Shown here in pieces: positions 1 through 9,739 of a stretch of DNA of 64,000 bases. A program made the position numbers and the translations under genes. Positions within the stretch are counted from its first letter, which is position 1; each line of letters opens with the position of its first letter. The notes beneath the pieces are model-generated. The model was not told the origin of the DNA, searched no databases, and worked only from the letters and a program-made list of their open reading frames with translations. The stretch comes from Polyangia bacterium (GTDB taxonomy: Bacteria; Myxococcota_A; Polyangia; Nannocystales; Nannocystaceae), in assembly GCA_030430565.1 (NCBI GenBank), contig JAUIKS010000033.1, positions 62,001-126,000 of the forward strand, read 5' to 3'.

Positions 1-1
1 G

Positions 2-292
2 CGCTGGCGCTGTTTCTGCCTCTTTCTCTGTCTCTGTCTCTGTATCTTCCGCCATGTCGGGCGTGTCGCCGGGCGCCAGCGTCTCGAGCTGCGCCTGCGA
101 GTAGATCGGGATCCCGCGCGCGCGCGCCCGCTCGAGCTTCTTGCCGGCCCGCGCCCCCGCGACCATCAGCGTCGCGCGCTCGACCGAGTCGGTGATCTCG
201 AACCCCCGCGCGCGCAGCCGCTCCTGGATCGTGCGCTTGCGCTCTCCCTCGGTGAAGCTGCCGGCAACGAGCACGTACGCCTTCGAAGTCAT
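2..292 (-). CDS. BRCT-domain protein, 3' end cut by window edge
   Basis: The reading frame starts at ATG 292..290 and stays open to the left edge, so only the first 97 codons are visible. The first ~75 residues look like a BRCT fold: a KAYVLVAGSF strand, the EGERKRTIQERLRARGFEI helix-strand, then ERATLMVAGARAGKKLERA and RGIPIYSQAQLETL. This pattern of GxF, conserved Gly and late W/Y strand occurs in NAD-dependent DNA ligase C-termini and stand-alone BRCT proteins. An acidic Thr-Glu tail follows (residues ~80-95). A GGAGG ribosome-binding site lies 5-9 nt upstream, and TACAGT at 311-316 (read on the minus strand) could be the -10 box. The role is presumably phosphopeptide or DNA-end recognition, but the partner domains lie outside the window. 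Confidence 0.7.
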   Translation of the reverse strand, partial: MTSKAYVLVAGSFTEGERKRTIQERLRARGFEITDSVERATLMVAGARAGKKLERARARGIPIYSQAQLETLAPGDTPDMAEDTETETEKEAETAPA

Positions 293-373
293 GGTGTCCC
301 TCCGGCGGCGACTGTAGCGAAGGAGCGCGCGCGCGTCTTCCAACGGAGGAGGCGGCGCGACACACTAGACGGC

Positions 374-1384
<1,011 letters not shown>

Positions 1385-1393
1385 GCGCCCGCA

Positions 1394-2851
1394 TCACTGG
1401 GGCGCCGCGCGCGGGAGGATGATCGTGAAGGTCGAGCCCTCGCCGGGGCTGCTCTCGGCGAGCAGCCGCCCGCCCATCAGGTGGCACAGCTCCCGCGTCA
1501 GCGGCAGGCCGAGGCCGGTGCCGCCGACGCGACGCGTCGGTGAGGGGTCGACCTGGGTGAAGCGCTCGAACACTCGGTGCAGCTGCTCCGCGGTCATGCC
1601 GATGCCCGAGTCGGTGACTTGGAACACGACGTACCGCCCGTCGACGCCGGAGTCCTGGGCGAGCGCGTCGTGCTCGATCCACTCGCGCGAGTCGTGGTCG
1701 AGCGTGCCGCCGCCGGCGATCACGGTCAGCGAGACCTCGCCGTCGTTGGTGAACTTGCACGCGTTGCTCAGCAGGTTCAGCAGCGCCTGACGCAGGCGCG
1801 TGGGGTCGACGGTCATCGCGCCCTCTGCCTCGATCGCGATCGTGAAGGTGTTCCCGTTGCGCGCGGCGAGCGGGCGCGTGACGCCCATGAGGTCGCGGCA
1901 CAGCGTCTCGAGCTCGAGCTCCTCCGCGAGCAGCTCGAGCTTACCGGCCTCGATCTTTGAAAGGTCGAGCAGGTCATTGATGAGCGTGAGCAGGTGCCGC
2001 GAGGCCGCGAGGCTGCTCTCGAGGCTCTCGCGGGACTCGCCGAAGCGCGCGGGCGCGTCCTCGAGGTCCTCGAGGGCGAGCTCGGTGTAGCCGATGATCG
2101 CGTTGAGCGGCGTCCGCAGCTCGTGGCTCATATTCGCGAGGAAGGTCGACTTCGCCTCGTTGGCGGCCTCGGCGAGCCGCAGCGCGCGCTCGCGGGCGGC
2201 GGCCTCGCGCTCGAGGCCGGCGTTGGTCTGCTGGATCTGCTCGTGGATCTCGTTGCGCTCCCGCAGGCGGTCGCGCTCGATCGCCAGGCGGTGACGCTGC
2301 GCGACCCAGATCGTCACGCCGACGGTCAGCACGAGTCCGACCGCGCCGAGGACGTCGGCGACGGCGATCCGCGGGCTGAGCAGCGGGTACGCGAGCAGCC
2401 CGGCGATCGAGAGCGCCACCACGATGAGCGTGCTGCGGCTCGTGAGCAGCAGCTGCGCGAGCACGAGCGCGAGCGCGTGCCAGCCGAACACGCGCGTGAA
2501 GTTGGCGGCGCTGAAGTCCCCCTCGAGGCAGACCGTCGCGAAGGAGAGCAGCCCCGCGGCGATCACGATCAGCGCGGCGGCGATCCGGTAGCGCCGCGTC
2601 CGGCTCAGCCCGTAGCCGACGAGCGCGAGCAGGGTGAAGGCCCCCGTGATGTACACGACGTCGCCCGGGACCGAGAAGCAGCCCATGAGGCTGGTCACCG
2701 CGAGCGTCATCAGCGTGACCGAGAGCAGGCGAGCGCGGCGGCGCTCGCCGACGTCGACGATGAAGTCCGGCGCGTCGAACCAGCGCTCGCGCAGCCGCGC
2801 CAGCGTCGGGGCTGGTGGCGAGGGCGCTGGGCGACGCGTACCGTGGGGCAT
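1394..2851 (-). CDS. Membrane-bound sensor histidine kinase
   Basis: This 485-residue kinase is read from ATG 2851; a GTG three bases upstream is an alternative start. Residues ~42-185 contain about six hydrophobic segments forming a small membrane sensor with no large periplasmic domain. A short coiled-coil (~186-235) leads to the HisKA domain, with the phosphorylated His at ~243 in MSHELRTPLNAIIGY. The HATPase_c domain follows, with N-box LRQALLNLLSNACKF, G1 DSGIGM, an F-box-like VFERFTQVD and G2 GGTGLGLPL. It lacks a receiver domain, and no response regulator lies next to it, so the partner must be encoded elsewhere. Autophosphorylation in response to a membrane signal is inferred from the family. 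Confidence 0.93.
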   Translation of the reverse strand: MPHGTRRPAPSPPAPTLARLRERWFDAPDFIVDVGERRRARLLSVTLMTLAVTSLMGCFSVPGDVVYITGAFTLLALVGYGLSRTRRYRIAAALIVIAAGLLSFATVCLEGDFSAANFTRVFGWHALALVLAQLLLTSRSTLIVVALSIAGLLAYPLLSPRIAVADVLGAVGLVLTVGVTIWVAQRHRLAIERDRLRERNEIHEQIQQTNAGLEREAAARERALRLAEAANEAKSTFLANMSHELRTPLNAIIGYTELALEDLEDAPARFGESRESLESSLAASRHLLTLINDLLDLSKIEAGKLELLAEELELETLCRDLMGVTRPLAARNGNTFTIAIEAEGAMTVDPTRLRQALLNLLSNACKFTNDGEVSLTVIAGGGTLDHDSREWIEHDALAQDSGVDGRYVVFQVTDSGIGMTAEQLHRVFERFTQVDPSPTRRVGGTGLGLPLTRELCHLMGGRLLAESSPGEGSTFTIILPRAAPQ

Positions 2852-2968
2852 CACGGGGATTCACAATTGCGATACCAAACCGCCGTGATTTGAGCGCGCG
2901 ATAGAATCGCGTCTCTCGACGCGTTTCGCCGCGAGGCGGCGAGCGCCGCCGCGCGTCCGCGAAGGCGA

Positions 2969-4414
2969 TCACGCGCCCGCGAGCAGCGCGTCGATCGTCT
3001 CGTAGAGGTGCGCGCGCACCTGCGGCACGTTGAAGGCCGTGTTCCCCAAAAAGCCGTGGCGCAGCGTGTGGTCCCCGGCGCGCGCCATCCCGACCACCCA
3101 GATCCGCTCGGACGCGCCGCCCTGCGCGTCGATCAGCTGTCCGCGCTCGCTGACCCGGATGCCGATGCCGGCGTGCTTCTTGGCGAGCCCGCGGCGCAGG
3201 AGCCCGTCCCACAGCGGGTGACGGATGATCGTGCGGCCGATCGCGTTGATGATGTGGTCGAAGCGCGCCTCGTGGGTCGGGCCGCGCTCTGGGTCCTCGC
3301 CGATCGTCACGACGAATTCGCCGTCGCGCTCCTCGACCTCGGTGATGAAGCCGCGGGCGACGCTCAGACGACCCTCGGCCTCCGCCGCGCGGAGGCTCTC
3401 GGTCACCTCCCAGCTCGCGCCGATCGAGTTGACCGCGAGCGATCGTCGAAACCGGCGCAGGCGCTCGGCGGTCTTGTAGCAGCCGCCCAGCTCCGCGCGC
3501 AGCTCGTCCCAGTAGGGGCGGATCGCGGCGAGGATGTCCTCGGGCGAGTGACCAGCGCTGAGGTAGCGGGCGTAGAACTCGCGCAGGCACAGGTCGAACT
3601 CCTCGGGCGTCTCGGCGCGCAGGAACGCGGGCGGGCGCGCGAGGCTCAGCGGCGCGTTCTGCTGCTCGCGGCGGTAGGCGTAGTGTCGGTAGCCGTGGCG
3701 CGAGAGGATCGTGAGCCGGCTGTGCCCGCGCTTGCCCAGCAGGTCGGCCTGCTCCTCGCCGGTCAGGCCTGTCCCCAGGATCAGCACGCGGGCGTCTCGC
3801 GGCAGCGCCTCGCGGCGTCGGTGACCGTCGCGCGTGAGCGGGTCGACGATGACGCGCGGGTGCGCGCGCAGGTGCTCGAGGTACGGCGGGACCTTTACGG
3901 CGATCGAGCCCGAGGCCATGATCACGCGGTCGCCCTCGACGCGCGCGCCCCCGCGCAGCGTGACCGCGACGCGACCTGTCTCGGCGTGCAGCTGCACCTC
4001 CATCGCCTCGCCCGTGACGTCGCGGTAGCGGACGAGCGGGTTGTCGACGCGGCTACGTCGCCAGCGCACGTACTCCTGGACGAGCGCGCGCGGGAACGGT
4101 CGGTCCGGGTGGAGCTCGAGCGCGCGCAGCTCCGCTGGCCAGTGCGCGCGCGCCTCGGGGTCGTCGCACCACGTGAAGATCTCCGCTGGATCGCGCCCCA
4201 GGTACATCTTCCGGGTGGCGAGGTTGGTGCAGACGCCGTCGGGGAAGGGCTGAAAGCCCCAGCCGCCGTAGCGCCGCGACGGCTCACACTCGATCTCGAT
4301 CACCTCGAGCGGCCGCGTCGCGCGCTGCCCGAGGTAGGTGCCGGCCTCGGATCCCGCGACGCCGCCGCCGATGATGACGATCTGCGTCGGTTTCGAACCT
4401 GACTTTGTGGGCAT
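2969..4414 (-). CDS. FAD/NAD(P)-binding oxidoreductase
   Basis: This 481-residue flavoprotein opens with a dinucleotide-binding motif, IVIIGGGVAGSEAGTYLG (residues ~13-30). A second nucleotide-binding segment, RVLILGTGLTGEEQADLL, lies near residue 210. IWVVGMARAGDHTLRHGFLGNTAFNV near the C-terminus matches the conserved end of the FAD_NAD_binding_9 family (PF13454), which is related to ornithine/lysine N-hydroxylase-like monooxygenases. It is predicted to be cytoplasmic and to oxidise or hydroxylate a small substrate that cannot be named from sequence. On the minus strand TACACT lies 11 nt before the ATG. The neighbouring genes do not suggest a pathway. Confidence 0.8.
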   Translation of the reverse strand: MPTKSGSKPTQIVIIGGGVAGSEAGTYLGQRATRPLEVIEIECEPSRRYGGWGFQPFPDGVCTNLATRKMYLGRDPAEIFTWCDDPEARAHWPAELRALELHPDRPFPRALVQEYVRWRRSRVDNPLVRYRDVTGEAMEVQLHAETGRVAVTLRGGARVEGDRVIMASGSIAVKVPPYLEHLRAHPRVIVDPLTRDGHRRREALPRDARVLILGTGLTGEEQADLLGKRGHSRLTILSRHGYRHYAYRREQQNAPLSLARPPAFLRAETPEEFDLCLREFYARYLSAGHSPEDILAAIRPYWDELRAELGGCYKTAERLRRFRRSLAVNSIGASWEVTESLRAAEAEGRLSVARGFITEVEERDGEFVVTIGEDPERGPTHEARFDHIINAIGRTIIRHPLWDGLLRRGLAKKHAGIGIRVSERGQLIDAQGGASERIWVVGMARAGDHTLRHGFLGNTAFNVPQVRAHLYETIDALLAGA

Positions 4415-4595
4415 GTGCTCGGAGGAGTGTAGCGCGGCGCCGAGGTCACCCGACGCGGGCGTCGGCGCGCGCGCGAGCGCGACGACGCGCGGCGCGACGG
4501 CCGAGCGCCCCCGCGGGCGCGGACGTCACCACGGGCCGCGCGCTATCGCTTGTGTCGTCAACGCCGCAGCGCGACAATCGCCACGAGGTGATTGT

Positions 4596-5940
4596 ATGTG
4601 CAAGCCGGCCCGTCGACTGTCCCTGTGCCTCCCGCTCCTGCTCGTTGGCCCTGGCGCCTGCGGCGACTCGGGCGTCAGCGGCACCACCGCGGGCGAGGAG
4701 GAGACGACGGGCGGCGAGCCCCCGACCACCGAGGCGATGACGGGCGTCAGCGGCACCACCGCGGGCCCGGGGGGCACCAGCACGGGCGACGCGACGACGA
4801 GCGAGGAGGGCTCGACGAGCACCGGCGAGCCCGGGACCACGACCAGCGGGGCGGGAGACCGACGCGACCACCGGGGAGCCCGTGGAGCCGCCGCCGCCGC
4901 CTGATCCGCCCGCCTACGGCGAGTGGCTGAAGATCGAGATCCCCGGGACGGTCTGCGGCGACGGCAGCCAGTACAAATTCTGGGTCAACTGGTCCGAGAC
5001 CTCCGACGACGTCGCGCTGTTCTTTGAGCCAGGCGGCGCGTGCTGGGACTACCCGGGCTGCAACGGCGAGACGCCGCTCGGCGCCGCCAACCCCAACGGC
5101 CTCGACGACAACCACATGGACCTGTGGGGGCTGCACTCCCCGCTGATCCGGCGCGACGACCCCGGCAACCCGGTCTCGGACTGGAACCTCGTGTTCATCC
5201 CCTACTGCACCGGCGACGTGCACACGGGCAACGCCTCGGCGGCCTACTCCGATCCGGAGATGGCCGAGCCCGATCTCGAGTACGAGCACGCGGGGCACAA
5301 CAACATGATGGCGGTGATCGACTGGCTCGACTGGCAGTTCCCGGAGATCCCCAACATGTTCCTGACCGGCTGCAGCGCGGGCGGAGCCGGATCGCTCGTC
5401 AACTACTACTTCCTGCGCAGCCAGCTCAACGTCACCGAGCGCGGCTACCTGCTCAACGACTCGGGCCCGATCTTCCCCAGCGAGCTGCACTCGGGCCCGC
5501 TGCACAACAAGATCCGCGACTCGTGGAACCTCGACTCGATCCTGATGCAGCTGCCCGAGTTCGCTGAGCTCGAGGGGGACTTCGGCGCGATCAACACGCT
5601 GATCGCCGACGAGTTCCCCGAGGACCGCCTGGCGATCACCTACTTCATCCGCGACTACAACTACTCGCGTTACTCGTACGAGAATTTCTACGACAACCTG
5701 TCGAAGGACGACATCCACGCGCTGTGGTGGGACGACACCCAGCTGCTCATGGACCGCTACGATGATCGGGACAACCTCGCGTACTACCTCCCGTACTACC
5801 GCTTCCTCAACGACAGCCACTGCTCGACGCTGTTTACGTACCTCGGCTCCGAGATCCCCGAGTCCGACATGACAATGGGCGGCTTCGTCGATGAGCTGTT
5901 CAGCGAGGAGCCGCTGATGAGCTACCTCGGCGGGCCGTGA
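4596..5940 (+). pseudogene. Pectinacetylesterase/Notum-like lipoprotein with a one-base frameshift
   Basis: ATG 4596 opens a lipoprotein signal (LPLLLVGPGACGDSG) and a Thr/Gly linker. That frame runs on into Ala repeats and stops at 4904. The esterase body is in the next frame, from about 4855 to 5940. Removing one G from the GGG run at 4853-4855 joins the two frames as SGAETDATTGEPVEPPPPP, which matches the linker style of its neighbours. The body has FFEPGGACWDYPGC and the nucleophile motif LTGCSAGGAGSLVNYY, both typical of PF03283 carbohydrate O-acetylesterases (pectinacetylesterase, Notum). If the shift is real, the exported enzyme is lost or made only by slippage. If it is a sequencing error, this is an intact surface esterase of about 447 residues. 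Confidence 0.75.
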
Positions 5941-5948
5941 ACGCGCGC

Positions 5949-6455
5949 TCAGGCCTTGGCGTAGATGTTGCCGAGCCAGCGCGCGCGGTGGAGTCGACGG
6001 CGGGCGTCCGTTGGGGTCGCGTCGATGTCGAGGACTGAGAACGCGCGTGGGCCCGGGCCCGGATCGGGGTAGTGGACGCCGATGTCGATGAAGGTCGCCC
6101 CCTCGGCGCCGGCCTGGAAGCCGTGGATGTTGGCGCGCGCGCGCGTTAGCGTCGTCATCACGCCCGGGCGGAGCACCACGCCCGCGACCTCGCGGACCGT
6201 GAACTCGGCCTCGAGATCCGCGCCGGGCTCGGGCGCGTCGCCCTCGAGCTCGTAGTGCCGCGCCGTCACCTCGCCGCGGACGCCGAGGCTGATGAAGGCG
6301 TAGCCGACGTGGTTGTGCGGCCGGATCACGGCGTGCGGCTCGAGCTCGAACTCGATGACCTGGAAGATCGCGTCGCCGAAGATCGGGCCTGAGCGCAGAC
6401 CGTCGGCGGCGTAGACGTCCCGCGCGCGCCCGCTGGGCGCGCCTGGCCCCGACAC
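5949..6455 (-). CDS. Cupin thiol-dioxygenase-like protein (PCO/ADO type)
   Basis: The 168-residue product from GTG 6455 is a cupin. IRPHNHVGYAFISLGVRGEV followed by VTARHYE, and later ANIHGFQAG with FIDIGVHYPDP, parallel the HDHPGM...SYDW...NIHSF...LDVLGPPY pattern of cysteamine dioxygenase and plant cysteine oxidases (PF07847). The His of HNH and NIH would be the three Fe(II) ligands, and the reaction would convert a thiol to a sulfinate with O2. The same frame stays open upstream past 6558, into the end of the preceding gene, with coding-like sequence but no ATG/GTG/TTG, so the true start is uncertain. The gene is convergent with the esterase gene (stops 8 nt apart). The substrate is unknown. 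Confidence 0.65.
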   Translation of the reverse strand: MSGPGAPSGRARDVYAADGLRSGPIFGDAIFQVIEFELEPHAVIRPHNHVGYAFISLGVRGEVTARHYELEGDAPEPGADLEAEFTVREVAGVVLRPGVMTTLTRARANIHGFQAGAEGATFIDIGVHYPDPGPGPRAFSVLDIDATPTDARRRLHRARWLGNIYAKA

Positions 6456-6555
6456 CAGCTCGGCGAGCTCGGCGCAGAGCGCGTGGACGAAGGCCTCCTC
6501 ATCCGCGCCGCTGGTGACGTGCGCCCGCGCCCGCGCGGACCATGTCTCGAGGAAC

Positions 6556-8124
6556 TCACGGCTGCAGGAGCGCGTAGCCGATCGTCGGCGGGCCGCCGTT
6601 GATCCAGGCCACGACCACCGAGTCGCCGAGCGTCACGGCTCGCGCCTCGCGGAGCAGCATCGGGTCGGTGACGACGCGCTGCGCGACCTCGAGCTCCTGA
6701 CCCTGCGCGTCGAGTCGGTACAGGTCCAACGCGGTCGCCGCGTACGTGATGCCGGAGTGGCCCGGCAGGAGCGCGATCGTCTCTCCGTCGAGGATCACGT
6801 GCGGCGTCGCCCCGAAGAAGTCCGGCGTATAGCCGAGGTCGATGATCGGGCCCGCGGCCTCACCGGCCGCGTCGAGCCGGATCCAGCGCGGCCCGGAGGA
6901 TCCGAGCCCGCCCGAGAAGTCCGTGAACGTCAGGCGGACGTCGGCGCCCTGCGCGACGAGGCGCGGGTACTCTGTGTCCTCGGGGACAGGTGTTGTCGCG
7001 GTGGGCGCGGCCGCGCCGTCGGGCTCGACGCGCGCGACCTGGACCCCGTCGAGGAACACGCGCGCGGCCACGAGGTAGCCGCCGTCGACGCGCGCGGCGC
7101 TGAGGTCGTAGTCGTAGGCGTCGAGGCCCTCCCCGAATGGGAGCAGCGCGGGCGCCGTGATCGCGGTCGCCGCGTCGTCGACAATCGCCGCCCACGCCTC
7201 GCCCTGCTCGCCCCACACGACGAGCGCGCTGTCGGGCCCCTGGACGAGCCGCGGCGCCGCGCCGCTCGCCGTCAGCACCTCGCTCGCCAGCACCACGCCC
7301 GCGTCGCTGATGGCGAGGAGCTCCACGCCAGCCCCGGACTCGACCGCCAGCAGCCAGCTCGTGTCCATAGCGGCGAGCGCGACCGCCGTGGGGCACTGAG
7401 CCGGCACGGTGACTGGCTCGAGGAGCAGCTCGAGGTCGCCGGCGAAGCGCGCGAAGCCCAGCGTGGCCGTGTCGTCATCGGCCGCGGCGACCCACGCCAC
7501 ACCGAGCGCGGCGCCGTCGGACGCGATGTCGAGCGACCACGGGCGCGTCGCCGCGACGGGGACGTCGCCACATGACACCAGCGCGCCCCCAGGCGCTTCG
7601 CAGCGGACGCACGCGCGGGTGTCGAATTCGCAGGTCTGCTGGCACGAGAGCGTCCCGCCCTTGAAGCCGAGCGACTCGCAGCTCTCGCCGCCCAGCACGT
7701 CGCCGTCACAAGGCTCTGAGAGCGACTCGAAGCACCGGTCAATCTCGCCGTTCCCGCAGGAGAATTCGCAGGGTTGTGTGGGCGGGAATTCGGGGCACGC
7801 GGGCGCCTCGCCGGTGGTGCCGGTCTCGGTGTCGGGCGAAGGGTCCGTCGTGCCCGCGCTCGTCCCCGGCGGGCACACGCAGGGGCCCCACTCCCCGTTG
7901 ATGCACTCCTTGTCGCCGTCACAGCCGTTGAGGCTGCACGCTTCGTGGGCGTCGCCGACGCAGTCCCCCGTCGAGCTCTCGCCGCCGCTCGTGCTGGTCG
8001 TCGTGGCGCCTCCGCCCGTGGCGGCCGTCGATTGCGAGCCCGCGGCGGTCGCGGATCCGGAGCCGGCGTTGTCCCCACAAGCAGTCGCGATTGGGAGCGC
8101 AAGGATGAGCGGGGCGAGTCGCAT
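6556..8124 (-). CDS. Large lipoprotein with Cys-rich module and beta-propeller-like body
   Basis: The start at ATG 8124 gives 522 residues with a clean lipoprotein signal, MRLAPLILALPIATACGDN. A longer frame from 8214 would bury that signal, so it was rejected. The Ser/Thr/Gly linker spans residues ~20-60. A Cys-rich segment (~60-165) with repeated CxxGCDGDKxC and FSCGNGEIDRC patterns resembles metazoan-like or Stig-type cysteine repeats common in myxobacteria. The remaining ~350 residues alternate short strands with Gly-Asp turns, possibly a beta-propeller. On the minus strand TACAAT lies 12 nt before the ATG. Function is unknown; a surface binding role is inferred only from its architecture. 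Confidence 0.8.
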   Translation of the reverse strand: MRLAPLILALPIATACGDNAGSGSATAAGSQSTAATGGGATTTSTSGGESSTGDCVGDAHEACSLNGCDGDKECINGEWGPCVCPPGTSAGTTDPSPDTETGTTGEAPACPEFPPTQPCEFSCGNGEIDRCFESLSEPCDGDVLGGESCESLGFKGGTLSCQQTCEFDTRACVRCEAPGGALVSCGDVPVAATRPWSLDIASDGAALGVAWVAAADDDTATLGFARFAGDLELLLEPVTVPAQCPTAVALAAMDTSWLLAVESGAGVELLAISDAGVVLASEVLTASGAAPRLVQGPDSALVVWGEQGEAWAAIVDDAATAITAPALLPFGEGLDAYDYDLSAARVDGGYLVAARVFLDGVQVARVEPDGAAAPTATTPVPEDTEYPRLVAQGADVRLTFTDFSGGLGSSGPRWIRLDAAGEAAGPIIDLGYTPDFFGATPHVILDGETIALLPGHSGITYAATALDLYRLDAQGQELEVAQRVVTDPMLLREARAVTLGDSVVVAWINGGPPTIGYALLQP

Positions 8125-8197
8125 CGTCGGTCCGCGATTGTAGCCCGCCGTGTTCGACATCGCCGCGAGCGCGTACCATGCGGTCGAGGACACGCGC

Positions 8198-8518
8198 ATG
8201 TGCCGGAACATCAAGCTGCTCTACAACTTCCAGCCGCCCGCGACGGACGGGGAGATCCGCGCGTCGGCGCTTCAATATGTCCGCAAGGTCAGCGGGATGC
8301 GGACGCCCTCCAAGGCCAACGAGGCCGCGTTCACGCGGGCCGTCGAGGCCATCACCGAGATCACGCGGGGGCTGCTGCTGCGAGAGCTGGAGACCGGCGC
8401 GGCGCCGCGAGACCGCGCCGTCGAGCAGCAGCGCGCGCGTGAGCGCGGGCGCAAGCGAGCGGCGCGGATACGGGCGACCCTCGCGGCGGAGGCGAGCGGC
8501 GAGGCGAACGCCGATTGA
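8198..8518 (+). CDS. DUF2277 family protein
   Basis: This is a 106-residue cytoplasmic protein. The N-terminal half, MCRNIKLLYNFQPPATDGEI and LQYVRKVSGMRTPSKANEAAF, closely matches the DUF2277 family (PF10041), whose members typically begin MCRNIK and share the NFEPPATDxE and KxSGxxxPSxANE signatures. The family is about 60-90 residues and its function is unknown. Here an extra Arg/Ala-rich basic tail (residues ~70-106) is added, which may bind nucleic acid. ATG 8198 is chosen because it lands exactly on the family N-terminus; the frame itself opens 48 nt earlier. It is divergent from the lipoprotein gene at 8124. Confidence 0.88.
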   Translation: MCRNIKLLYNFQPPATDGEIRASALQYVRKVSGMRTPSKANEAAFTRAVEAITEITRGLLLRELETGAAPRDRAVEQQRARERGRKRAARIRATLAAEASGEANAD

Positions 8519-8623
8519 CGCCGCGCCGCGATCGCGGGCGATCGCGTTGAAGCTTCTCGGCCCCGGGCGCGTCGATCCGACGTACTGACATGAACCGCGC
8601 CCGTCGCGTCGGCTCTATCGAGT

Positions 8624-8637
8624 TGTCCTATCGGTCA
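8624..8637. promoter_or_regulatory. TGTC-N6-GTCA element
   Basis: TGTCCTATCGGTCA, followed by ATGTCT, lies about 60 nt before the exported Asp-rich protein gene. It resembles similar elements at 9782, 22762, 22908, 58291 and 58363 and could be an operator; nothing shows which protein binds it. Confidence 0.35.
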
Positions 8638-8692
8638 TGTCTAATGATTGGCCTCGGGACGCGCGAGCGCGGCGCGTGAGCTGAGCACGCCC

Positions 8693-9739
8693 ATGAACCT
8701 GTCGCCGCTGCACCTCGCGCTCCTCCTCGCCTCGAGCCCCGCGGCCCCGGCCGCCGACGAGCCCCCCGATGACTCGGCCGCGCTGGCGGCGGACGCTGAC
8801 GAGGACGAGGACGATGACGATGACGATGACGACGACGACGGCAAGTGGGGCAAAAAGATCAAGATCGAGGCCCACTTTGAGCTCGGCGGGCTCGGCTACC
8901 AGGGCAACCTGACCCGGCAGGCCTTCGACGCGCCGGCGGGCGCGGAGGTGCTGGTCGAGCGGCACGGCGGCGAGCTGCTCGGCGGCGGCGCGTACGTGGC
9001 CGCGGTGCGCGACGACTTCTGGATGTCTTGGTTCCACAGCCGCATCGGACACGGCGGGCTGCACTTCGGCGGCACGCCGACGCCGACCCTCAGCGACGAC
9101 GCGGTCGCGGCCGGCAAGCCCGAGCCGCGCAGCGGCTTCAACTTCGGGCTGTTCGGCTCAGGGCGCACGAACTCGGGCGTCTCCTTCGGGGGGGTCTGCG
9201 GCTTCGGGCTCTCGCTCCTCACGCGCGGCTCGGTCAAGGCCTACACGCGCTCCACCGTGCCGGGCAATCACATCACGATCAGCGGGGGTCTCGCGGGCGG
9301 GCTGCACTGTCAGGACGGCAAGACGTTCTCGCTCGTGCAGTGGAGCGTCGACGGTAGCGTGGGCGCCGAGCAGATGCAGGTCCTGCGCTACCAGCAGGGC
9401 AACGAGATGTACTCGCCGAGCCTCGGCACGGGCCTCTTGCTGTACCCCTCCCACGGACCGGTGCTGACGCTCGTGCACGACGGCGAGCGCCTCAAGGCCG
9501 CGCTCAGCGGGCACGGCTTCTGGAGCTTCGGTCGCGGCAAGTACGGCGGACGGCGCGTGGGCGTGCGGGCCGAGCTCGCGGTCGCGCTGGCGGGCAAGCG
9601 GCTCGCGCTGGGGCTCGCGCCCTGGTACCAGTTCGAGCGGATCGAGTACACGGCGGACACCAAGGTGCAGGACCCGAATACCCGCTTCGGGCACACCTTC
9701 GGGGTCTCGCTGGTCTACGTCCTGCCCTCGCGGGACTGA
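8693..9739 (+). CDS. Exported protein with poly-Asp run, probably outer membrane
   Basis: This 348-residue protein has a type I signal peptide (MNLSPLHLALLLASSPAAPA, cleavage near AAPA-AD). An extremely acidic segment follows, including ten consecutive Asp at about residues 40-49, then KWGKKIKIEAHFELGG. From residue ~55 to the end the sequence alternates polar and hydrophobic residues with Gly/aromatic turns and ends VSLVYVLPS. That pattern is typical of a beta-barrel or other outer-membrane or periplasmic beta-sheet protein. ATG 8693 is preferred over an upstream frame start at 8648 because it gives the signal peptide. No family is recognised; the acidic run could bind metal ions. Confidence 0.7.
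   Translation: MNLSPLHLALLLASSPAAPAADEPPDDSAALAADADEDEDDDDDDDDDDGKWGKKIKIEAHFELGGLGYQGNLTRQAFDAPAGAEVLVERHGGELLGGGAYVAAVRDDFWMSWFHSRIGHGGLHFGGTPTPTLSDDAVAAGKPEPRSGFNFGLFGSGRTNSGVSFGGVCGFGLSLLTRGSVKAYTRSTVPGNHITISGGLAGGLHCQDGKTFSLVQWSVDGSVGAEQMQVLRYQQGNEMYSPSLGTGLLLYPSHGPVLTLVHDGERLKAALSGHGFWSFGRGKYGGRRVGVRAELAVALAGKRLALGLAPWYQFERIEYTADTKVQDPNTRFGHTFGVSLVYVLPSRD

Noticed and set aside
6556..8214. Start of the large lipoprotein at 8214
   Set aside because: The first 30 residues are not coding-like and would place the lipoprotein signal internally; ATG 8124 gives a normal signal.
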